Of a DNA stretch of 64,000 nt, positions 54,520 to 63,470 are shown piece after piece. The notes below the pieces were generated by a model. It was not told the DNA's origin and did no database searches. It saw only the letters and a list, made by a program, of their open reading frames with translations. The translations under genes and the position numbers were made by a program. Origin of the DNA: AP-15 sp963737145. Its GTDB lineage: Bacteria; Pseudomonadota; Alphaproteobacteria; ATCC43930; CGMCC-115725. The number at the start of each line of letters is the position of its first letter. Position 1 is the first letter of the stretch. The DNA is taken from positions 496,001-560,000 of the forward strand of contig CAVTRO010000007.1 of the NCBI GenBank assembly GCA_963737145.1, given 5' to 3'.

Positions 54520-55205
54520 ACGCGATCGACGGCATCTCTTCAAGACCCCTATTCCTCGCTCAACCGCGCTTGCGCATCCGCGACATCATCGGCGAACCAT
54601 TGAATTGGCGCTCAAGGTGGGGCTGCGCGCCGAGGCGCTCGACCGCTACCCGCACGAATTTTCCGGCGGTCAGCGCCAGCGCATCGGCATCGCCCGCGCG
54701 CTCGCACTGCACCCGAGCCTCATCGTCTGCGACGAGCCGGTCTCCGCGCTCGACGTCTCGGTGCAGGGCGCAGGTGATCAATCTGCTGGGCGATTTGCAG
54801 AACGAATTCGGCCTCTCCTACCTCTTCGTCCCGCACGACCTCGCCGTCGTCGAGCACATCAGCCACCGCATCGCGGTCATGTATCTCGGCAAGATCGTCG
54901 AAATCGCCGACAAGCGCGCCCTCTTCACCCGCCCGCAACACCCCTACACCGAGGCGCTCCTGTCGGCGGTGCCGGTCCCCGACCCCGAGGCGGCAAAGCA
55001 GCGGATCATCCTCAAAGGCGACGTGCCGAGCCCGATCAATCCTCCCGCGGGCTGCCGCTTCCACACCCGCTGCCCCTACGCCTTCGCCCGCTGCTCCAAG
55101 GAGGAGCCCGCTATGCGCGAAATCCTCCCCGGCCACCAGGTCGCCTGCCACTTGCGCGAGGCGCAGCCTGCAGCGTCCACGCAGGTCGCGGCGGTTCCGG
55201 TCTAG
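54520..55205 (+). pseudogene. Truncated dppF-like copy A
   Basis: Begins with a small piece matching the dppF 5' region (GATCGACGGCATCTC), then jumps to DPYSSLN-encoding sequence and, after another deletion, to the 3' half. Walker A is missing. After VSALDVSVQ an extra G (CAGGGCGCAGG) shifts the frame; the rest (INLLGDLQNEFGLSYLFVPH to CHLREAQPA...) is in another frame to the TAG at 55205. Copy B at 59562 is nearly identical. It lies immediately upstream of the NLR gene, divergent from it. Confidence 0.88.
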
Positions 55206-55454
55206 CCCAAGAAGCGCGCGGACGCTTTGCCGCCGACTACGACACGCCGCGACCGACTGAGGCGGCCGCACCGAGCGGACCAAATCTATCACGAGCGTTT
55301 ATGTTAAGCCGACCCAACAGGCGGAATAGTTCGACCTCGCATGGCGGAATTGGCGTAGAATTCGACACAATCCTCAGGTTAACTCTCGATTGTGCTTACG
55401 AACCTCAGCAGCAGAATGCTCAAACGCCGAAGGAGAGACCGTCGGGAGGGATTG

Positions 55455-55517
55455 ATGCGAAATCTCTATTCTGCACAGTTCATTGCGGATGCCTGCGGCT
55501 CGCGGGGTGCGGTGTGA
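55455..55517 (+). CDS. Short ORF ahead of the STAND-like gene (possible leader or true N-terminus)
   Basis: ATG with GGGAGGGATTG upstream, the best ribosome site in this stretch, opens 20 codons ending in ...SRGAV and TGA. Its stop overlaps the GTG of the large gene (GTGTGA). Two readings are possible: a leader peptide coupled to the next gene, or the real N terminus of the large protein separated by a 2-bp indel (SRGAV-TEKKV). Confidence 0.4.
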   Translation: MRNLYSAQFIADACGSRGAV

Positions 55518-58500
55518 CCGAAAAAAAAGTGATCATTATTGACGAGGTTCCCGACAATCTTTTGTCGAACCTCGATAGCAGGGACGTCGCGCTGTGGGTC
55601 CGCAACCTGCCGAGGGATCCGCTCGCCCAGGAGAAGCTCGTTGCATTCATCGGTCTGCCTTGGCGGCTGGTCCTGTCCGAGGTCTCAGACCCGGAATTGG
55701 TCAGAGCTCTGGAAGAGCCCTCGAACTTTAGCGATCCCATGACTTCGCAAGCGCGGGTTCGCCCAGGTCATCGACAGCGATCCCTCGCGGATCGAATTTC
55801 CGCAGCGGTGCCTGCCGATTTATCTCCTAAGCGGCCGGCAGGTCGCCGTCGCCTCGTCTGATTTCGAGACCCGGCTCCGGCGCATGACGATGCTCGAGGA
55901 TCTGCGTCGGTCGGGCGTGCGTCAGATCCTGGTTATCTCAGGCGATGTTGATCCCGTCCCACCAGAACTGGAGGATCTCTGGTCTTCCGGGTTCCGGTCG
56001 CATCTGACTTTCGCCTCAGATTCGACCAACGCGGAAGCAATTTTAGAACGCTGGCTTAGCGAAACTGACGGCGTAATGGCCGCGGCCCTGTCGCGATTAC
56101 CCGCAGCCCGGATCGTCGAGGACATCCTGGCGCGCTATGCCACGAGCTACCCTGAAGACCGGCGCATTATCCGGATGCGCGACCAGAGCGGGACCTTCCA
56201 CAAGATTGACGTGACCGAGATCGACGAGCCCGAGCGCCCGATCTTCGAGCAATATTCCGTTCTTGAAGAACGGAATCTCACGCCACTGATGCCGGAAGAA
56301 CTGTCGGAAGAGGATTTTGTCGCCTTCTTCCGGGACCCTGAAGCGTCGTGGCGCCCCTATGCAGCGGGGCTGCCTTGGATTTGGGATGGGAAGTCAAAGA
56401 GGAACCTGGGCCGCTTCTTAAAGAACCTCGATACAGTCGGGTCGGAGGAAAACTGCGTCGCATATATCTTGTCTGAGCCGGGGGCAGGTGGGACGACGAT
56501 CGCCCGCACGCTGGCTTGGGAATACGCGCGAGAAGGCTACCCCGTCCTCATCGCGAAAGCGCTGCCCTTCGTGCCCAACGCGCTGTCAGTCGCTAATTTC
56601 CTGAAGCGCGCGCAACTCAAATTTCAGGATCGGATGCGGTATGACTCGGAAGCGGCATCTCGACCCGTTAGTGGGCAATCGGACGACCACAAGCGTGAGG
56701 CCGCCTCACGCCGCTACGAGGCACCGTGGATAATCGTCTTCGATCGCCTGCATTGGGAATATCGCGACACCGAGCTGCGCCGCTTCCGCAATGAAATGGA
56801 GAGGCAGGGACGACCAGTCTGCGTGCTGGTCGTCACTGGCCCGATTTCGGGAGCTCTCGTATTTCGACTTTTCGGTCTTCAAACAGGTAGCTGAGCTAAA
56901 CCACACACTGGATCAACAGGAAGCGCAAGATCTCGGGCGCCACTTGAATCAGTTCCTGCGGGTATACGGCAAGGAGCGGCAGGACTGGCAGTGGGACCAA
57001 TTCTACCAGGATCACACGGTCCGCTACCTGGAGGGAACCTCGGCGTTCTGGGTGACTTTATCTTTTTGGATACAGGGGCAATACGATCTTTCGGAGTTGA
57101 TCCAGGAATGGATGTATCGCTCGTTCGAGAATAAGACCAGCGATAACATCATTCGGACGGCGATCCTTGAAATCGCGGCGCTCTCGTCCGAGCGCCTGCC
57201 GCTGCCGGAAGGGTTGTTGCCATCATCGAGTGGACAATGGCCGGTATCGCATCTTCTGGAAGACCGCAGATCAAGCCTGGCTGCGCTGGGCCTAGTACGC
57301 ATCTCGGCAGACGGTGAAAAGCACTGGGCTCTGCTCCACGACATCCTCGGGCGCTTCCTGATAAATGCACTTTTCTACGACTTCCCGATCCGCGACGAGT
57401 TAGGCTTTGCTGAGGCAAAAGACCCCGAGCATCTCCGGTTCCTGTTGCTGCGTCAGATCTCCCAGAAACGCGCGCTGGGGGAACGAGCTTACAGGGCCAT
57501 CGGCGAGGATTTCGCGACTTCGATCTTCAAGATCGATCCGGATCACGACCGTGGCAGCTTTGGCCCGTTCTGGCGAGAAGTCCTCGATGCGCTCGACACT
57601 ATGCCGGGGTCGCTGCGCGATACCAGTCGGGTCTTTCGCCATCACTTGGCTGTCTCACGCCGCCGGATTGCGAAGCTGAACGAGACATTTTATGGCGTTA
57701 ACACCGAGGACAAACTCGTCCTCCTCAGCCGGGCGATCGAGGACATCAATTACGCACTGCGCTCTATTGAGTACACCCCCGGTTCGGAGCCGAACATTAA
57801 TTTGTACAATTCGCTTGCTAACGCCTACCTCGACCTTGCGGAAGCCGAGTTGATTAAAGGGGCCCCGCGTGCGCGGATCGCCGAACTGCGCCGGCTAGCG
57901 AACGTTGCGACACGGCGGGCGTATGAGGAGAGCCCAACCAACTCCTTCGTCATAGAGACCTATGTGAAGAATTTTTTGGGGAATGCGCGGGGTTCTTCGG
58001 ATCAGGCGGTTGATCACTGCATCGAGGCGCTGGGGATCCTCTTTTCCGCGATAACTTCGAACGAGGAGACATTCCGCAGGGCGCAACTTGGCGATTTGGC
58101 CGACCAAGCGCTTGAGATCTTATTCAAGCAATCACCGATAGGGGCGAGGCATCTCGAGCCTACCAGCGCGATCGACGTGCTTACCCAGGCTTGGATCATC
58201 CTGGTCGAAGGATGCGATTACCGGTCAGGAATGGCGTTATCGGAGCTTCCCGCAGCGAATCGCGAGCGGGCGCTCGACACGCTCGCCCATCCGGCCGGGC
58301 GAGGCAACATGCAGGTCATTCGGCTCATCTTCGATCTGACCTGCCTCGGCGATCCATACGCGTTCAGGAGACAACTGGAACTCGCTGGACAGTTGCAGGC
58401 CACAGACTATCGGATGACGCCTCAACTGCGGCTTGAGTACGCGATTTTTCTCTTTCAGAACAGTCGTGCGGTCGAGGGCGACAATATGTTCCGCTCCTTG

Positions 58501-58785
58501 AGACAGCTCTGGCGGGAAAGCGAGCAATTCGTTCACGTGCCAGAGCGATTACGCTGGTTGCGTGACGCCGATACCAGGGCACTGAAGACCGTGCACGCCT
58601 TCGCTGGCTCGGACTATGGCCATCGGGCGATGGCGCGCGTGCAGGAGTTTAACAAGCAACCGGTTCCATTCAGGTCGGAGGAGTTCGGCTTTCGCGACCC
58701 ACGCCCTGGGTTGCGCTTTGCCGGCCACGTCTCCTTCGGTCATAATGGGCCCTTTCTGCGCCCCCCGACCGCGGGCCCCACCTAG
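55514..58785 (+). pseudogene. STAND-like P-loop ATPase with helical C-terminal region, frameshifted
   Basis: Three frames join into one protein of about 1090 residues. Segment 1 from GTG 55514: VIIIDEVPDNLLSNLDSRDV, WVRNLPRDPLAQEKLVAFIG. Break near 55740. Segment 2 (55742-56848): CLPIYLLSG, SGVRQILVISGDVDPVPPEL, then the P-loop SEPGAGGTTIARTLAW and Walker B-like PWIIVFDRLHW. Break near 56848. Segment 3 to 58785: YFDFSVFKQVAELNHTLD, winged-helix-like HWALLHDILGRFLI, then long helical repeats (NLYNSLANAYLDLAEAEL). P-loop Lys is replaced by Thr. I do not recognise the N-terminal domain. The TOPRIM gene begins 16 bp downstream. Looks like a defence sensor/ATPase. Confidence 0.7.
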
Positions 58786-58801
58786 ATCTATTGAGGGGCA
58801 C

Positions 58802-59521
58802 GTGGCAGAAGAAGAACTGGACACTGTCGCGCGTTACGGGTTGGCCCTAGGCTGGGAACTCCGACCACGGACTGTTCTGGTTGAGGGGAACACGGATGCC
58901 GAACTACTCCAGCTGGCGGCTCGTTTGGAGTGTGAAAAGACCGGCGTCGACCCTTTGGGAATGCAACTGGCCATCGTCGCAGCTGGTGGAGGTGACCGCG
59001 GCGGGACACACGGCGTGATCCGCGAGCTCATCTGCTTACGGGGATACGCGCGAACCTGTCTCTTGCGGAACGGCCGGCCGCGATATCGCTTCATCGGCCT
59101 CTTCGACAACGATAAGGCTGGCAGGCAGGCGGTGAGTGCTGCCCGGAACCTAGATTCTAGTATTGTAGAATATAAGGACGTGTTTCGAATTCAGCCGGTG
59201 ATGCCTTCTACAGGCAACCTCGATCCAAAGACGCTGCAGAAGACGTTCGAGCGGCATAATGCCGACTTCAAGGGACTCGATTGGGAGCTGGAGGATTTGC
59301 TGCCCGAGCAGTTTTTCGCCGTCTTTATCGCCGACCGTCCGAACGCGGTCGCCAAAGCGACGGCAATCGGGGGAAAGATCCATCGGGACCTGACGCGCGA
59401 CGGCAAGGCCCAGCTGCATCATTTCGTCAAGCTCCACGCAATCCGCGAGGACGTGAGCGCGGTGATCGAGGTCCTTCGGACGATACGGTTTTACCTGGGC
59501 CTATCACTGCCAGTTGTCTGA
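58802..59521 (+). CDS. TOPRIM-domain protein, partner of the STAND-like ATPase
   Basis: 239 residues. TOPRIM acidic residues are in place: Glu28 in TVLVEGNTDAELLQLA, and Asp102/Asp104 in FIGLFDNDKAGRQAV. An acidic WELEDLLPEQFF follows near 161-172. TOPRIM folds in OLD, Gabija GajA and PARIS AriB proteins are metal-dependent nucleases used in phage defence. GTG at 58802 follows GAGGGG and begins 16 bp after the ATPase stop, so the two genes form an operon. Its frame is open throughout. Function is inferred from context. Confidence 0.8.
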   Translation: MAEEELDTVARYGLALGWELRPRTVLVEGNTDAELLQLAARLECEKTGVDPLGMQLAIVAAGGGDRGGTHGVIRELICLRGYARTCLLRNGRPRYRFIGLFDNDKAGRQAVSAARNLDSSIVEYKDVFRIQPVMPSTGNLDPKTLQKTFERHNADFKGLDWELEDLLPEQFFAVFIADRPNAVAKATAIGGKIHRDLTRDGKAQLHHFVKLHAIREDVSAVIEVLRTIRFYLGLSLPVV

Positions 59522-59561
59522 AATCGTTTACGCAGCTGCCTGTGCTGTTTGCTGCATCCGA

Positions 59562-60155
59562 CCCTCAAGGTGGGGCTGCGCGCCGAGGCGCTCGACCGCT
59601 ACCCGCACGAATTTTCCGGCGGTCAGCGCCAGCGCATCGGCATCGCCCGCGCGCTCGCACTGCACCCGAGCCTCATCGTCTGCGACGAGCCGGTCTCCGC
59701 GCTCGACGTCTCGGTGCAGGCGCAGGTGATCAATCTGCTGGGCGATTTGCAGAACGAATTCGGCCTCTCCTACCTCTTCGTCCCGCACGACCTCGCCGTC
59801 GTCGAGCACATCAGCCACCGCATCGCGGTCATGTATCTCGGCAAGATCGTCGAAATCGCCGACAAGCGCCCTCTTCACCCGCCCGCAACACCCCTACACC
59901 GAGGCGCTCCTCTCGGCGGTGCCGGTCCCCGACCCCGAGGCGGCAAAGCAGCGGATCATCCTCAAAGGCGACGTGCCGAGCCCGATCAATCCTCCCGCGG
60001 GCTGCCGCTTCCACACCCGCTGCCCCTACGCCTTCGCCCGCTGCTCGCAAGAGGAGCCCGCGATGCGCGAGATCCTCCCGGGCCACCAGGTCGCCTGCCA
60101 TCTGCGCGAGGCGCAGCCCGCCGTATCGATGCAAGCCGCGATTGTGCCGGCCTAG
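59562..60155 (+). pseudogene. Truncated dppF-like copy B
   Basis: Starts abruptly at CTCAAGGTGGGGCTGCGC, the same point where copy A regains similarity, and runs to the end of the gene. It keeps the signature FSGGQRQRIGIARALA and Walker B but lacks Walker A. A 2-bp deletion in the DKRALFTRP region (CAAGCGCCCTCTTC) shifts the frame. Copies A and B share changes absent from dppF (YPHEF for FPHEF, VPHDL for VAHDL), so they come from one source. Together they flank the STAND/TOPRIM pair as direct repeats. Confidence 0.88.
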
Positions 60156-60423
60156 CCGAAACTGTCCTCAGCATTTGAACGTATCGGCAATACGCGCGAT
60201 TTCACCCTACCCCCGTCTCAGGGATAACGCGCTGCAGCATACGCTGCGATCACCGAATCCGCTTCCGTCGTAGCACTTCTGCAGAGCCCAGCCATCTGAA
60301 CCTCGTCAGGCGGAGGTGTGGACCGGCACGGAGGGAAAAAGATGGTGAAGTGTAATCCGCTTCACATCCCTTTCACCGCACCGTTGCTAAGTCTGAGCCG
60401 CCGAACGGTTGAGGGTGGCTGCA

Positions 60424-61038
60424 ATGTTTCGAAGTTCATTCCGGGCTGCTGCCGTAATCCTGGTTACTGGAGTCTTGGCGCCGTCAGCGCCTGCGTCGGC
60501 TGGCATGGATCCGGGCTCGTTCATCAACAATCTCGGCAACCAGCTGCAGACGGTGACCAGAAGCGCCTCGGCGGAGCAAAGACTGGCGGGCTTTCAGGAA
60601 CTGTTCCGTACCGATTTCGACGTGCCCGGCCTCGGCCGCTTTGTGCTCGGCCGTTTCTGGCGGGCCTTCACCCCGTTCGAACAGCAGGAATTCCTGTCGC
60701 TTTTCGAGCGTTACGTCGTGCTCACCTATAGCGAGAAACTGTCGGACTATACCGAAGGCGGCAGTTGCCCGCGGGTGACCGGTAGCCGGCCGGAGGCGGA
60801 TGGGGTTCTTGTTTCCAGCCAGATCTTTCGCGCACGGACGGCCCAGCCGCTCAAAGTCGATTGGCGACTGACCGCGCAAAACGGATCTTACAAGATCAGC
60901 GACATCATCATCGAAGGGCTCAGCATGGCCGCGAACGGACGCTCGCAACTGGAGGGCGTCGTCGAGCGCAACGGCGGCCGCCCCCAGGCTATTCTCGCCG
61001 TCATGCGGCAACAGATCGCCGGCGCTTCCGCTCGCTAG
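60424..61038 (+). CDS. MlaC/Ttg2D-family phospholipid-binding protein
   Basis: 204 residues, with a signal peptide (MFRSSFRAAAVILVTGVLA... cleaved near ASAG). MlaC-type core: FRTDFDVPGLGRFVLGRFW, LFERYVVLTYSEKL and the beta region YKISDIIIEGLSMA. MlaC carries phospholipid between inner and outer membrane. Here it is an orphan; no mlaDEF genes are near. ATG at 60424 is preferred over the TTG 15 bp upstream because GAGGGTGG is well placed. Confidence 0.85.
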   Translation: MFRSSFRAAAVILVTGVLAPSAPASAGMDPGSFINNLGNQLQTVTRSASAEQRLAGFQELFRTDFDVPGLGRFVLGRFWRAFTPFEQQEFLSLFERYVVLTYSEKLSDYTEGGSCPRVTGSRPEADGVLVSSQIFRARTAQPLKVDWRLTAQNGSYKISDIIIEGLSMAANGRSQLEGVVERNGGRPQAILAVMRQQIAGASAR

Positions 61039-61131
61039 AGCTGGCTCATTCTCGCAGCAGGCAAATCGCCGCCGCATCGACCGTCCCCGCCCTCTGAGGT
61101 AAGCTCAGCGCGAGAACTCGAGGGAGCGGTC

Positions 61132-63441
61132 ATGCGGTTCGGCATTGGACAACCCGTCACGCGCAAGGAGGACGCCCGGTTTCTGACCGGGCGGGGGCGC
61201 TATGTCGCGGACATCGACTTTGTTCGCCAGGCGCACGCTGTCCTCGTCTTCTCGCCGCATGCGCATGCGCGGATCCGCTCGATCGACAAAAGCGCAGCGG
61301 AGACCGCGCCCGGCGTCTTGGCCGTCCTCAGCGGCGAGGACTGGGCAGCCGACGGGCTCGGCGAGCTCGAGCCGGAGACGATGCCCGAAGACATGGGCGG
61401 GCCAGCCGGCTTCCGCACGAAGCGCCCGCCATTGGCGCGGGACCGCGTGCGCTATGTCGGCGAGCGCGTCGCGGTCGTCATCGCCGGGACGGAGGCGCTG
61501 GCGCGGGACGCAGCGGAACTAATCGCCGTCGATTACGAAACCCTGCCCGCGGTCGTTAGAGCCGAAGACGCAATGCGGTCCGGCGCGCCTTTGGTCCATG
61601 ACGGCGCTGCGAACAACACCTCGTTCACAATGCAATTGGGCAATGCCGCTGCCGTCGAGGCCGGATTCACGCGGGCGCATCACGTGACGCGACTGTCGCT
61701 CTATAACAACCGGCTCACTGCCGTTACAATGGAGCCGCGCGGCTGCATTGCCGACTATGATCCCGGCACCCGCCGCTGGACGCTATACAGCAGCACGCAG
61801 AATGTGCACGGCGTCCGCCAGATCCTCGCGCATCAGATCCTGCATGTGCCCGAGAGCCGCATTCGCGTCGTCGCCCGCGATGTCGGCGGCGGCTTTGGCA
61901 TGAAAGGCAATGTCTACCCCGAGGAGGCGATCGTGCTGTGGGCCGCGCAACGGACCGGCCGGCCTGTCAAATGGATCCCGACCCGCTCCGAAGCATTGCT
62001 CGGCGACAATCAGGGCCGCGACCAGAACGTCATTGCGGAGCTGGCGCTCGACGCCGACGGCCGGTTCCTGGCCTTGCGCTGGACCGGCGCGCACAATGCC
62101 GGCGCCTATATCGAGGGCGCCGGCATCGTCATGATCGTGTTTTCATTGAAGCTCGCTTCGACCGTCTACAACATCCCGGCGGTCGCCGTGACGAGCAGCC
62201 TCGTCTTTACCAACACGGCGCCGCTGGTCCCGTATCGCGGCGCCGGCCGCCCAGAGGCAGTCTACATCATGGAGCGCCTCGTCGACCGCGCGGCCCGGGA
62301 GATGCAGATCGACCCGGCCGAATTGCGCAGGAAGAACCTGATCCGCCCCGACGCCTACCCGTACGAGACGCGCACCGGCTGGATCTACGACACCGGCAAT
62401 TACGCCGCGGCCTTGGCCAAATGCCAGGCATTAGCCGATTGGGACGGCTATGCCGCGCGGCGTGCGCGGAGCGAGGCCATCGGCAAACTGCGCGGCCGCA
62501 GCATCACCTACTATGTCGACAATACCGGCGTCTTCAACGAGCGAATGGAATTGCGGTTCGACCCCACTGGCGGATTGACGATCGTCGCCGGCACCTTGTC
62601 GCACGGGCAGGGGCACGAGACGAGCTATGCGCAGATGGCCGCCGACTGGCTCGGCGTGCCGCTCGAGAAGATCGATCTATTGCAGGCCGACACCGACGAG
62701 GTCGCGATCGGCCGCGGCACTTATGCCTCGCGCAGCATGATGATCGGCGGCAGCGCCTTGCGCGCCGCGGCAGATGAGGTCATCGAGCGCGGCAAACGCT
62801 TTGCGGCGCATTTCATGGAGGCCGACGCTGCCGACATCGCCTTTGCCGACGGCGCCTTCACGATCGCCGGCACCGACCGCTCGATGCCGATCGAGCAGGT
62901 CGCGCAGATGTCGTTCATTCCGGTCGGGCTACCGTCGGAGCTCGGTGTCGGACTGCAGGGCGCCGGCGGTTTCTCGCCGAGCCAGCCGACTTTCCCCAAT
63001 GGCTGCCATATCTGCGAGGTCGAGATCGAACGCGAGACCGGCGCGGCCGCGCTCGACCGCTACACGGTCGTCGACGACATCGGCACTGTGATCAACCCGC
63101 TACTGGCGAGGGGGCAGATCCACGGCGGCGTCGCGCAAGGCGCCGGGCAGGCGCTCTCCGAGGACATCGTCTACGACCCCGAAAGCGGCCAGCTCTTGAC
63201 CGGCAGCTTGATGGATTACGGCATCCCGCGCGCCGACACCTTGCCGCGGGTCACCGTTGATTTCAGCCCGGTTCCGAGCCCGACCAACCCATTGGGCGCC
63301 AAAGGCGTCGGCGAAGGCGGCACCGTCGCCGCGACGCCGACCGTCATGAACGCGATCCTCGACGCTCTCGCCCCACTCGGCGTCACCGACCTGCCAATGC
63401 CCGCCACTCCCGAGCGCATCTGGCGAGCGATGCGCAGTTAG
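61132..63441 (+). CDS. Xanthine dehydrogenase-family molybdopterin-binding subunit (CoxL-like, form II)
   Basis: 769-residue large subunit of a molybdenum hydroxylase. N-terminal fold: GIGQPVTRKEDARFLTGRGR; molybdopterin sites DVGGGFGMKGN and MMIGGSALR; catalytic Glu in KGVGEGGTVAATP at the end. The active-site loop is VPYRGAGRPEA, the AYRGAGR type of form II, not the form I VAYRCSFR of true CO dehydrogenase. No iron-sulfur or FAD subunit gene follows in the window, so partner subunits are elsewhere. Substrate (aldehyde, N-heterocycle or other) unknown. Confidence 0.92.
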   Translation: MRFGIGQPVTRKEDARFLTGRGRYVADIDFVRQAHAVLVFSPHAHARIRSIDKSAAETAPGVLAVLSGEDWAADGLGELEPETMPEDMGGPAGFRTKRPPLARDRVRYVGERVAVVIAGTEALARDAAELIAVDYETLPAVVRAEDAMRSGAPLVHDGAANNTSFTMQLGNAAAVEAGFTRAHHVTRLSLYNNRLTAVTMEPRGCIADYDPGTRRWTLYSSTQNVHGVRQILAHQILHVPESRIRVVARDVGGGFGMKGNVYPEEAIVLWAAQRTGRPVKWIPTRSEALLGDNQGRDQNVIAELALDADGRFLALRWTGAHNAGAYIEGAGIVMIVFSLKLASTVYNIPAVAVTSSLVFTNTAPLVPYRGAGRPEAVYIMERLVDRAAREMQIDPAELRRKNLIRPDAYPYETRTGWIYDTGNYAAALAKCQALADWDGYAARRARSEAIGKLRGRSITYYVDNTGVFNERMELRFDPTGGLTIVAGTLSHGQGHETSYAQMAADWLGVPLEKIDLLQADTDEVAIGRGTYASRSMMIGGSALRAAADEVIERGKRFAAHFMEADAADIAFADGAFTIAGTDRSMPIEQVAQMSFIPVGLPSELGVGLQGAGGFSPSQPTFPNGCHICEVEIERETGAAALDRYTVVDDIGTVINPLLARGQIHGGVAQGAGQALSEDIVYDPESGQLLTGSLMDYGIPRADTLPRVTVDFSPVPSPTNPLGAKGVGEGGTVAATPTVMNAILDALAPLGVTDLPMPATPERIWRAMRS

Positions 63442-63470
63442 CCACCAGCCGACGCTAAGCCCCACTCATA

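Noticed and set aside
55737..56850. Programmed frameshifting as the explanation for the STAND-gene breaks
   Set aside because: Neither site has a slippery heptamer or a strong downstream structure, and the two shifts differ; indel or read error is simpler.
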